Source of the DNA: Gammaproteobacteria bacterium
GTDB lineage: Bacteria; Pseudomonadota; Gammaproteobacteria; Burkholderiales; Burkholderiaceae_C
NCBI GenBank assembly: GCA_018903185.1
Contig: JAHIQV010000074.1
Span: forward strand, 1-14,802
Length of the DNA stretch: 14,802 nt
Reading direction: 5' to 3'
This document shows positions 7,160-13,623 of this stretch, piece by piece. How positions within the stretch are numbered: the first letter of the stretch is position 1; each line of letters opens with the position of its first letter. Below the pieces are notes generated by a model, which worked only from the letters and a program-made list of their open reading frames with translations, made no database searches and was not told where the DNA came from. The position numbers and the translations under genes were made by a program.

Positions 7160-9331
7160 AAATCTGACATCTCCCACCCCGGTAACTTCAACAACGAAGA
7201 CTCCAACCACACGGCCAACCCCCACATTGATCAGGTGCTCGATGCCCGCCTGAGCCGCCGCGGCCTGCTGCGTGGCGCGGCGGGTGCCGCAGGTGCCGGC
7301 GTTCTGGGCACCACGGCCCTGAGCGGCTGCGCCACCTCCGGCGCGTCCGGCACCACCGGCGCAGCCCTCACCAGCCTGGGCTTCAAGCCCGTGGCCAAGA
7401 GCCTGGCCGACAAGGTGGTCGTGCCCGAGGGCTACAGCGCCCAGATCATCTACGCACTGGGCGACCCGCTGGCTGCCGGTGTGCCAGCCTTCAAGAACGA
7501 TGGCAGCGACACCGCTTTCGAGCAGCGCGCCGGCGACCACCACGACGGCATGGAGTGGTTCGGGCTGGACGCCTCGGGCAAGCCATCCAACAGCTTCAAC
7601 AGCCGCGGCATCCTGGCCGTGAACCACGAAGCCACCACCGACGAGAAGCTCAGCTCCTTCTTCATCCACACCAACGGCGGCGCGTCCACCCTGCCCCGCC
7701 CGGCGTCTGAAGTGGACAAGGAACTCGCGATCCACGGCCTGTCCTTCGTGGAAGTCCAGTCCAGCGGCAAGCAGTGGGCCTACAAGACCAGCTCGCCGTT
7801 CAACCGCCGTGTCACCACCATGACCACGGCCGCCATCCACGGCCCGGCACGCGGCAGTGAACACCTGGTGACGAAGTTCAGCACCGACGCCACGCAGTGC
7901 CGCGGCACGCTGAACAACTGCGGCACCGGCAAGACCCCCTGGGGCACCTTTGTCTCGGGCGAAGAAAACTGGTACGGCTATTTCTCGCGCGACGCCAAGG
8001 ACGACGATCGCCGCAAGAAGGACAAGCAGGTCCAGGCCCTCAACCGCTACGGCCGCAAGGCCGGCGCCGCCAGCCGCCACGGCTGGGAAAGCGCCGGCCC
8101 GCAAGACCAGTACGTGCGCTGGAACAACGGCGCACTGGCCGCCAGCGCGAAGGACGACTACCGCAACGAAATGAACACCTTCGGCTATGTGGTCGAGATG
8201 GACGCCTACGACACCCAGGCGCCGATGCGCAAGCGCACCGGTCTGGGCCGCTTCGCGCACGAGAGCGTGGCCTTCGCCAAACCGGTGGCCGGCCAGCCCG
8301 TCGTGGCCTACATGGGCGACGACGCACGCGGCGAGTACATCTACAAGTTCGTGTCCGACGCCAAGTGGGACCCGAAGGACGCGCAGCCGGCCAACCGCCT
8401 GGCCGCCGGTGACAAATACCTCGACAAGGGCACGCTGTTTGCCGCCCGCTTCAAGGACAACGGCAGCGGTGAATGGCTGGAACTGTCGATGAACAACCCC
8501 GTCATCGCGGGCAGCTCGTACTTCGAGTTCAAGTCCAACGCCGACGTCGCCATCTTCACGCGTCTGGCGGCCGACGCCGTGGGCGCGACCAAGATGGACC
8601 GCCCGGAATGGGGCGGTGTGAACCCGAAGACCGGCGAGGTCTACATCACGCTGACCAACAACAGCAACCGCACGGAAGCCAACACGGACGCCGTGAACCC
8701 GCGCATGTACACCGACATGAAGGGCAGCAAGGCGCAGAAGGGCAACGTGCACGGCCACATCGTTCGCATGGCCGACGCCTCGCCCGCCGGCAGCGCGTTC
8801 AAGTGGGACGTCTACGTCTTCGGCGCCGAAGCCGATGCCGACAAGGCAGCGGTGAACCTCTCCAGCCTGACCGACGACAACGACATGTCGGCACCGGACG
8901 GCCTGGTGTTCAGCCCGGCCACCGGCGTCTGCTGGATCCAGACCGACGACGGCGCCTACACCGACAAGACCAACTGCATGATGCTCGCCGCCATCCCCGG
9001 CAAGCTCGGCGATGGCGGCGCCAGGACGGTCAAGCACGGCGACAAGTCCGTCACCACCTACGTGGGCAAGACCCCGACGCCCACCACGCTGGCACGTTTT
9101 CTGGTCGGTCCCAAGGGCTGCGAGATCACCGGCTGGTGCGAGACACCCGATGGCCGTGCGGTGTTCGTCAACATCCAGCACCCGGGCGAAGGCACAGCCA
9201 TGGCCGACGTGGGCAATCCGGCCAAGTACCAGAGCCAGTGGCCCGCCAACGCCGGTTACGGCGCTGGCCAGCGCCCGCGCTCGGCCACGATCGTCATCAC
9301 CAAGAACGACGGCGGCGTGATCGGTTCCTGA
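7157..9331 (+). CDS. phoX: PhoX-family alkaline phosphatase (Tat-exported)
   Basis: PhoX (DUF839) enzymes are Ca/Fe-dependent phosphomonoesterases that release phosphate from organic esters outside the cytoplasm. From TTG 7157 the product is 724 aa. A Tat signal LSRRGLLRG (RR at 34-35) is followed by a hydrophobic AAGAAGAGVLGTTA and LSGC, a good lipobox with Cys58, so a Tat-exported lipoprotein is likely. Family landmarks in order are GTFVSGEENWYGYF, RKAGAASRHGW, LGRFAHESVAF, the VAYMGDDARGEYIYKFVS block, RPEWGGVNPKTGEVYITLTN, SAPDGLVFSPATGVCWIQTDD and ETPDGRAVFVNIQHPGE. The GEEN glutamate, RFAHE and the acidic GDDARGE segment are the likely metal/active-site neighbourhoods; I cannot place each ligand precisely. 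The gene has its own Pho box and a strong terminator, so it is monocistronic and phosphate-controlled. Confidence 0.95.
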   Translation: MKSDISHPGNFNNEDSNHTANPHIDQVLDARLSRRGLLRGAAGAAGAGVLGTTALSGCATSGASGTTGAALTSLGFKPVAKSLADKVVVPEGYSAQIIYALGDPLAAGVPAFKNDGSDTAFEQRAGDHHDGMEWFGLDASGKPSNSFNSRGILAVNHEATTDEKLSSFFIHTNGGASTLPRPASEVDKELAIHGLSFVEVQSSGKQWAYKTSSPFNRRVTTMTTAAIHGPARGSEHLVTKFSTDATQCRGTLNNCGTGKTPWGTFVSGEENWYGYFSRDAKDDDRRKKDKQVQALNRYGRKAGAASRHGWESAGPQDQYVRWNNGALAASAKDDYRNEMNTFGYVVEMDAYDTQAPMRKRTGLGRFAHESVAFAKPVAGQPVVAYMGDDARGEYIYKFVSDAKWDPKDAQPANRLAAGDKYLDKGTLFAARFKDNGSGEWLELSMNNPVIAGSSYFEFKSNADVAIFTRLAADAVGATKMDRPEWGGVNPKTGEVYITLTNNSNRTEANTDAVNPRMYTDMKGSKAQKGNVHGHIVRMADASPAGSAFKWDVYVFGAEADADKAAVNLSSLTDDNDMSAPDGLVFSPATGVCWIQTDDGAYTDKTNCMMLAAIPGKLGDGGARTVKHGDKSVTTYVGKTPTPTTLARFLVGPKGCEITGWCETPDGRAVFVNIQHPGEGTAMADVGNPAKYQSQWPANAGYGAGQRPRSATIVITKNDGGVIGS

Positions 9332-9352
9332 TCCCGCTTCGTTCCACTTCAC

Positions 9353-9376
9353 AACCCGGCTTCGGCCGGGTTTTTT
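9353..9376 (+). terminator. Rho-independent terminator of phoX
   Basis: A perfect 8-bp stem AACCCGGC (9353-9360) and GCCGGGTT (9365-9372) encloses a TTCG tetraloop and runs into a T tract ending at 9376. It lies 21 nt after the phoX stop. The C(UUCG)G loop is exceptionally stable. Confidence 0.93.
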
Positions 9377-9396
9377 CTTGCCCGCTGTGAGGCCGA

Positions 9397-9423
9397 CACC
9401 TGGTAACAACAGCAGCACCTGGT
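9397..9423 (+). repeat. direct repeat CACCTGGT, two copies
   Basis: CACCTGGT occurs at 9397-9404 and again at 9416-9423, a 19-bp start-to-start distance, between the phoX terminator and the small hypothetical gene. It could be a pair of regulator half-sites for the gene at 9513, but nothing in the sequence names the regulator. It could also be chance. Confidence 0.3.
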
Positions 9424-9500
9424 GACTGGCCGTGCACCCGTCGCAGCACTATGCTGAAACCCATGATCTCGCTGTCGCCCCTGCGATTTGTGATGTACAC

Positions 9501-9507
9501 AAAGGAG
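9501..9507 (+). promoter_or_regulatory. ribosome binding site deciding the small-protein start
   Basis: AAAGGAG lies 5 nt before the ATG at 9513. The frame is open upstream to a GTG at 9432, which has no such site, so the ATG is the better start. A weak -10-like TATGCT (9450-9455) is the only promoter candidate seen. Confidence 0.7.
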
Positions 9508-9512
9508 CCATC

Positions 9513-9749
9513 ATGCCAAACGGCATCTACCGCATCGAAAGTGAACGCCCCATCGTGAGCGCCCTCCTGCACGTGGCCATGGGAAAGAGCTGCGTGCTTG
9601 ACGATGGGGAACTCGCGGTTGTGGTTGCAGCCAAGAGCCAGACGATCCCGCCGGGTCGGGAAATTCGGGTCGTCCACGTACCGACAGGCGAAATCGTGTT
9701 TCGCAAATCGGAGACCGTCCACGACATGTCCAACGAGGGCCCTGGGTGA
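9513..9749 (+). CDS. small hypothetical protein (78 aa)
   Basis: I do not recognise this protein. From the ATG with a strong ribosome binding site it is 78 aa, soluble, with no signal peptide, membrane segment or cysteine cluster (one Cys). Alternating hydrophobic and polar residues in the middle (GELAVVVAAKSQTI, REIRVVHVPTGEIVFRK) suggest a small all-beta fold. It stands alone between the phoX terminator and the convergent glycosyltransferase gene. The start is well supported and the composition matches its neighbours, so it is probably a real gene. Nothing ties it to the phosphate or lipid genes on either side except position. Confidence 0.65.
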   Translation: MPNGIYRIESERPIVSALLHVAMGKSCVLDDGELAVVVAAKSQTIPPGREIRVVHVPTGEIVFRKSETVHDMSNEGPG

Positions 9750-9770
9750 ACCGCCCGCGAACGGAAAAAA

Positions 9771-9794
9771 TGGCGGTATGGCGGTATGGCTGTA
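9771..9794 (+). repeat. 8-bp tandem repeat, three units
   Basis: TGGCGGTA (9771-9778), TGGCGGTA (9779-9786) and TGGCTGTA (9787-9794) form three head-to-tail 8-mers, the last with one change. The tract lies in the 114-nt gap between two convergent genes. No terminator is obvious in the rest of that gap. Confidence 0.8.
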
Positions 9795-9863
9795 TGCAGC
9801 AACACATCCCAAAGCGACGACAGCGGGTGTGCCGCTGCGGTGAATGCCGATGAACGGAGCGCT

Positions 9864-11099
9864 TCAGTGCGCGGGCAGCGGCGGCGCAGAAGGCATGGTG
9901 CATCCGACGTGCTGCGCCATCACGCCCGTGAACACGGCCTCGACCTGGGCGGCGATCTGCTGCCAGTCCAGCTGGGCGACCTGCTGCCTCGCCCGGGTGC
10001 TGGCCTGGGTGATGTGCTGGGGCTGGGCGGCCAGTTCGCGGGCCAGTGCGACATACGCTGACGCATCTCCCGCCGGCGCCATCCAGCCGGTGACGCAGGG
10101 TTCCAGCCATTCGGCCGCCGCCGCGGTGTCGAAGGCGAGCACCGGCAGCCCGCTGGACAGCGCCTCCAGCGTGACGTTGCCAAAGGTCTCGGTCAGGCTG
10201 GGAAACAGGCACAGGTCGGCCGAGGCGTAACACGCCGCCAGCGCGTCCTGCCGCAACTGGCCCACAAACACCGCCGGGGGGCAGCGCTGCTGCAAGGCTT
10301 CGCGCTGCGGGCCGTCACCCACGAACACGAGCCGCACATCGCGGTGCACCGCGGCCATCGCTTCGAAAGCGCGGATCGCGATCTCCAGGTTCTTCTCAGC
10401 CGCCAGCCGGCCCACCACCAGCAGCACCAGGCTGGCTTCGTCGGCGCCCCACTGGGCGCGCAGTTCGCTACTGCGGCGCTCGGGCCGGAACAGCTGCGTG
10501 TCCACACCGCGCGCCACCACGCGGATGTTCTCGAAGCCGCTGGAGATCAGCTCGGCACACAGCGCGCGCGTGGGCACCATGGTGCACTGCGTGAGGTTGT
10601 GGAACTTGCGCAGGTAGGCCACGATGGGTTTCTTCAGCCAGCCCAGGCCGTAGTGCTGGCTGTAGCTGTGGAAATTGGTGCGGAAGTCGGAGGTCACGGG
10701 CAGTCGCAGGTGGCGCGCAGCCTGCAGCGCCGACCAACCCAGCGGGCCTTCGGTGGCGATGTGCACAAGGTCGGGCCGTTGCAGCGCCCAGGCCGAGATC
10801 AGGGCCTTCTTGCCCGGCAGGCCCAGCTTGAGCTGCGGGTAGCGCGGGATCGGCATGCCGCGCATCAGCACCTCTTCGAACCCGGCGTCCTGCGCGCCCA
10901 GGTCGGCGCGGGTCTGGCGCGGGCGCACGAGCTGCACCTGGTGGTTGCGCTCACACAGGCCCTGCACCAGCCGCGCCAGCGTGAGCGCCACGCCGTTGAC
11001 TTCGGGTGGCCAGGTCTCGGTGACCACGGCCAGGCGCAGCGAAGGCCGGGCGGCCGGGAATTCCTGCACGAGGATGTTCTGTGAGGCGAGGTGGTTCAT
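9864..11099 (-). CDS. GT4-family glycosyltransferase (Agt/SqdX/MgtA-like)
   Basis: This 411-aa GT-B retaining glycosyltransferase uses an NDP-sugar donor. The N-terminal domain begins LRLAVVTETWPPEVNGVALT (21-40) with the acceptor-side NGV loop and has TSDFRTNFHSYSQHYG (136-151). The C-terminal donor domain has VVGRLAAEKN (R231, K236), FVGDGP and the E-X7-E motif ETFGNVTLE (E304, E312). The pattern fits the clade with SqdX, MgtA and the Agt enzymes that glycosylate diacylglycerol in phosphate-starved bacteria, but the acceptor cannot be read from sequence; lipid, mannoside or exopolysaccharide acceptors remain possible. The ATG at 11099 is chosen because GGGAAG lies 8 nt before it; a start 11 codons upstream lacks one. 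It is divergent from the histidine-rich membrane protein and preceded by a three-unit Pho box. Confidence 0.88.
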   Translation of the reverse strand: MNHLASQNILVQEFPAARPSLRLAVVTETWPPEVNGVALTLARLVQGLCERNHQVQLVRPRQTRADLGAQDAGFEEVLMRGMPIPRYPQLKLGLPGKKALISAWALQRPDLVHIATEGPLGWSALQAARHLRLPVTSDFRTNFHSYSQHYGLGWLKKPIVAYLRKFHNLTQCTMVPTRALCAELISSGFENIRVVARGVDTQLFRPERRSSELRAQWGADEASLVLLVVGRLAAEKNLEIAIRAFEAMAAVHRDVRLVFVGDGPQREALQQRCPPAVFVGQLRQDALAACYASADLCLFPSLTETFGNVTLEALSSGLPVLAFDTAAAAEWLEPCVTGWMAPAGDASAYVALARELAAQPQHITQASTRARQQVAQLDWQQIAAQVEAVFTGVMAQHVGCTMPSAPPLPAH

Positions 11100-11107
11100 G
11101 CCGGCAT

Positions 11108-11113
11108 CTTCCC
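11108..11113 (-). promoter_or_regulatory. ribosome binding site of the GT4 gene
   Basis: On the minus strand GGGAAG lies 8 nt before the ATG at 11099. The alternative ATG at 11132 has no purine-rich sequence before it, so this site decides the start. Confidence 0.55.
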
Positions 11114-11153
11114 GGGCTTGCACAACAGGCATATGGCAAACCGGCCCGCGCCG

Positions 11154-11182
11154 ATGACAGACCTGTGCCCGCGCGATGACAA
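11154..11182 (-). promoter_or_regulatory. three-unit Pho box upstream of the GT4 gene
   Basis: On the minus strand, reading toward the GT4 gene, TTGTCAT (11182-11176), CGGGCAC (11171-11165) and CTGTCAT (11160-11154) are separated by exactly 4 nt each, giving 11-bp periodicity. Matches to the PhoB half-site CTGTCAY are 6, 5 and 7 of 7. A good -10 at the canonical 10-bp distance is not evident, which lowers confidence slightly. Confidence 0.65.
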
Positions 11183-11189
11183 AGCGCCC

Positions 11190-11207
11190 CTGTCACCGGC
11201 CTTTCAT
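11190..11207 (+). promoter_or_regulatory. Pho box upstream of the histidine-rich membrane protein
   Basis: CTGTCAC (11190-11196), spacer CGGC, then CTTTCAT (11201-11207) match the PhoB half-site at 7 and 6 of 7, with 11-bp periodicity. GATCAT (11218-11223), a 4 of 6 match to TATAAT, starts exactly 10 bp later, the classic Pho promoter layout. The start codon is about 40 nt further on, room for a normal leader. Confidence 0.7.
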
Positions 11208-11253
11208 CGAGTCTGCAGATCATGTCGCCACACCGTGCCCATTCCCCACCCCC

Positions 11254-11258
11254 AGGAG
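11254..11258 (+). promoter_or_regulatory. ribosome binding site with GTG start
   Basis: AGGAG lies 6 nt before a GTG at 11265. The frame is open far upstream (to 11091), but that extension would run through the Pho box and promoter and across the start of the divergent GT4 gene, so the GTG is the start. Confidence 0.75.
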
Positions 11259-11264
11259 ACCCGC

Positions 11265-11873
11265 GTGACGACTTTCCGCCAAGCCCTCGACATCCAGCGC
11301 CAGGACGACCACCGCTACTACCACCACCACCGCATCAACCAGTCGCTGCACTTCGTCAGCGCGATCAGTTTCCTGGTGGCCTACGCGTGGTTGCTGATCG
11401 ACCCGGTGGTCTCGGCGCTGATCGCCTGGCTGTTCTCCATGGCCACGCGCCAGGCGGGCCATTTTTTCTTTGAACCCAAGGGCTACGACCACATCAACCA
11501 GGCCTCGCACGAACACAAGGAAGCCATCAAGGTGGGCTACAACCTGCAGCGCAAGATCGTGCTGATGGCCTTGTGGGCCGCCGCGCCGGTGGCGCTGCTG
11601 GCCTCGCCCGACCTGCTGGGCCTGATCGAGCCGCACAGCGACTGGACCGGCTATGCGCGCGACGTCGGCGCGGCCTGGCTGGTGATCGGGGTCGGTGGCC
11701 TGCTGTTCCGCACCGTGCACCTGTTCTTCATCCGCGACGTGCAGACCGGCCTGGTGTGGATGACCAAGATCCTGACCGACCCCTTCCACGACATCGCGCT
11801 GTACCACAAGGCCCCGCTGCAGCTGCTGCGTGGTGAGCTGCTCGACCCGGCCTACCACGGCCAGCGCGGCTGA
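11265..11873 (+). CDS. histidine-rich integral membrane protein (possibly Mpo1/DUF962-like)
   Basis: From the GTG start the product is 202 aa. Hydrophobic segments lie at about 30-58, 98-118, 136-156 and perhaps 160-170. Histidines cluster on the polar faces: DDHRYYHHHRINQSLH (15-29), QAGHFFFE (63-70), DHINQASHEH (75-84), RTVHLFF (149-155) and DPFHDIALYH (172-181). This arrangement is like that of membrane di-iron or iron oxygenases of lipids, and the GHxxFE piece recalls the DUF962/Mpo1 family of 2-hydroxy-fatty-acid dioxygenases. I regard that as a suggestion, not an identification. It has its own Pho-box promoter, is divergent from the GT4 gene, and converges on the aminotransferase gene 35 nt away. 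Confidence 0.8.
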   Translation: MTTFRQALDIQRQDDHRYYHHHRINQSLHFVSAISFLVAYAWLLIDPVVSALIAWLFSMATRQAGHFFFEPKGYDHINQASHEHKEAIKVGYNLQRKIVLMALWAAAPVALLASPDLLGLIEPHSDWTGYARDVGAAWLVIGVGGLLFRTVHLFFIRDVQTGLVWMTKILTDPFHDIALYHKAPLQLLRGELLDPAYHGQRG

Positions 11874-11908
11874 TCCCGCACCGGCAGCGACCGCCCGCCT
11901 TGACACGC

Positions 11909-13564
11909 TCAGACCTGGCGCCCGAGCAGCGTGCCGAGCACCTCGCGCAGGATGCCGCGGCGGATGTCCTTGTTGCTCTGCCCGCCGCCCTGCCCCCACC
12001 AGCCCTGTGTGCGCATGTCGCGGCCGGCGAGCACGAAGCGCTGCAGCACCTGCTCGAAGTCGGCGTCGCTGAAGTTCAGACTGAAGATCAGGCGCCCGGT
12101 GCCCACCCAGCTCAGGGCCAGCCCGTGCCAGCGCAGGTGGTACTGCAGCAGCCAGTTGTAGCGCGAGGGCTCGGTGTAGCCGATGGTCCAGATGCTGTGC
12201 ATGTTCGTCGCGCGCATGGGCAGACCCTCGGCGGCCATGGTCTGATTGAAGCGCAGCGCGCGCGCGTCCCAGCGAGCCTCCTGGCCCTCATAGATGGCCT
12301 GCACCTCGGGCGTGTCCAGGCGGCGCAGGAACGCGTTCATTCCGCCCATCACATACGGGTGGGCGTTGAATGTGCCGCGCGCGAAACACAGGTCGGCCGG
12401 GCGCTCGGGGCGGTAGCGCTGCATCAGGTCGTGCCGCCCGCAGACCACGCCCACCGGGTAACCGCCGGCCAGTGTCTTGCCGTAGGTGACCATGTCGGCC
12501 TTCACGCCGAAGTATTCCTGCGCGCCGCCCGGCGCGAGCCGGAAACCGAGGAACACCTCGTCGAAGATCAGCACGATGCCGCGCTCGGTGCAGACCTCGC
12601 GCAGGCGCTGCAGCCAGGTGGTGTAGGCGGCCTTGTCGTAGCCGGCCTGGCGGCTGCTGTCGACCAGCGCCGAGTCGGCCGGGGCGTTGCGGTTGGGGTG
12701 CAGGGCCTGCAGCGGGTTGACCAGAACGCAGGCGATGTCCTTGCGGGTGCGCAAGACCTGCAGGCTGCGCTCGCTCATGTCGGCCAGGGTGTGGGTCTCG
12801 CGCGGGGGCAGCGGGTTGCCCGGGCCGGGCTGCACGTCTTCCCACCAGCCGTGGTAGGCGCCGCAGAAGCGCACCAGGTGTTGGCGCCGCGTGTGGTAAC
12901 GCGCCAGGCGCACGGCCTGCATCACCGCCTCGGTGCCCGACATGTGGAACGAGACCTCGTCCAGCCCGGAGATCGCGCGCAGCCGCGCGATGTTGTCGGC
13001 CACGCAGGGGTGGTAGGCGCCGAGCACCGGCCCGAGCTCCTGCGCCATCGCTGCGCCCTCGGCCATGGTGGCCTTGTAGAAGTCCACGCCGAACACGTTG
13101 ACGCCGTAGGACCCCGTCAGGTCGATGAAGCGGTTGCCGTCCAGGTCGGTCAGGCTCACGCCCTCGGCCGACTGCACGAACGCGCCCACCTTGAGCCGCT
13201 CGCTCACGATGGGGCTGAACTGGAAGGGCACGCGGTATTTGCCGGTGAACTGCAGGTCGGCCAGGCCCTCGCGCGCCTGCGCGGTGAGCGCCAGGGTTTT
13301 TTCGTAGCGCTGTGCAAAGCCGGCGCACAGGGTCTCAAACGCGGCGCGGCGCAACTGCGCGACCTCATCGGACACCCCGTCGCAGTTGAAGAAGCGCTCT
13401 TCGTCGTAGGCGTAGCCCGGCAGCAGCCGCGCCAGCCGCTTCGCCAAACGCGAATGGCCGGCGAGCGAGCGGTGCTTGGCGCGCGAGAGGTCGAGGCGGC
13501 GCTTGAGCGCGGGCAGACCCAGCGCGAGCGCGGCGGCCGGGAGTGCGTATTCGATGAAGGGCAT
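11909..13564 (-). CDS. class III PLP aminotransferase, GSAM-like, with N-terminal extension
   Basis: The 551-aa protein has a C-terminal fold-type I aminotransferase core (about 115-520) of the glutamate-1-semialdehyde aminomutase type: LDGNRFIDLTGSYGVNVFG (141-159), SGTEA (209-213), AYHGWW (236-241), IFDEVFLGFR with D335, Schiff-base lysine K363 in TYGKTLAGGYPVG, and GTFNAHP (397-403). About 115 residues precede the core: a hydrophobic N-terminal helix (ALPAAALALGLPAL) followed by a basic stretch, perhaps a membrane anchor. GSAM itself lacks this and is about 430 aa, so this is not HemL. The GGAQEYFGVKAD segment resembles aminotransferase domains in NRPS/PKS enzymes that aminate beta-keto acyl chains; a lipid-linked substrate is therefore plausible but inferred. 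It is divergent from the decarboxylase gene, with 59 nt between starts. Confidence 0.88.
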   Translation of the reverse strand: MPFIEYALPAAALALGLPALKRRLDLSRAKHRSLAGHSRLAKRLARLLPGYAYDEERFFNCDGVSDEVAQLRRAAFETLCAGFAQRYEKTLALTAQAREGLADLQFTGKYRVPFQFSPIVSERLKVGAFVQSAEGVSLTDLDGNRFIDLTGSYGVNVFGVDFYKATMAEGAAMAQELGPVLGAYHPCVADNIARLRAISGLDEVSFHMSGTEAVMQAVRLARYHTRRQHLVRFCGAYHGWWEDVQPGPGNPLPPRETHTLADMSERSLQVLRTRKDIACVLVNPLQALHPNRNAPADSALVDSSRQAGYDKAAYTTWLQRLREVCTERGIVLIFDEVFLGFRLAPGGAQEYFGVKADMVTYGKTLAGGYPVGVVCGRHDLMQRYRPERPADLCFARGTFNAHPYVMGGMNAFLRRLDTPEVQAIYEGQEARWDARALRFNQTMAAEGLPMRATNMHSIWTIGYTEPSRYNWLLQYHLRWHGLALSWVGTGRLIFSLNFSDADFEQVLQRFVLAGRDMRTQGWWGQGGGQSNKDIRRGILREVLGTLLGRQV

Positions 13565-13568
13565 GGCG

Positions 13569-13586
13569 ATGACTGCTCCGTGACTG
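13569..13586 (-). promoter_or_regulatory. Pho-box-like pair overlapping the aminotransferase ribosome binding site
   Basis: On the minus strand CAGTCAC (13586-13580) and CAGTCAT (13575-13569) are separated by GGAG, each 6 of 7 to the PhoB half-site and 11 bp apart. The pair ends 4 nt before the ATG and its spacer is the only Shine-Dalgarno candidate. It is too close to the start for ordinary activation, and no -10 follows, so it may be chance or an unusual control site. Confidence 0.3.
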
Positions 13587-13623
13587 CAATCCCGCGTTTC
13601 TATTTCACCCCCATGACACCCGT

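Noticed and set aside
7037..9418. 793-codon minus-strand open frame opposite phoX
   Set aside because: Val/Gly/His-rich antisense shadow of phoX, which has its own signal, motifs, Pho box and terminator.
11091..11264. 58-codon N-terminal extension of the His-rich membrane protein
   Set aside because: It would cover the Pho box, -10 region and the start of the divergent GT4 gene; AGGAG before GTG 11265 explains initiation better.
11909..13564. Calling the aminotransferase HemL (glutamate-1-semialdehyde aminomutase)
   Set aside because: It is about 120 residues longer than HemL, has an anchor-like N-terminal extension, and sits among lipid-type enzymes, not tetrapyrrole genes.
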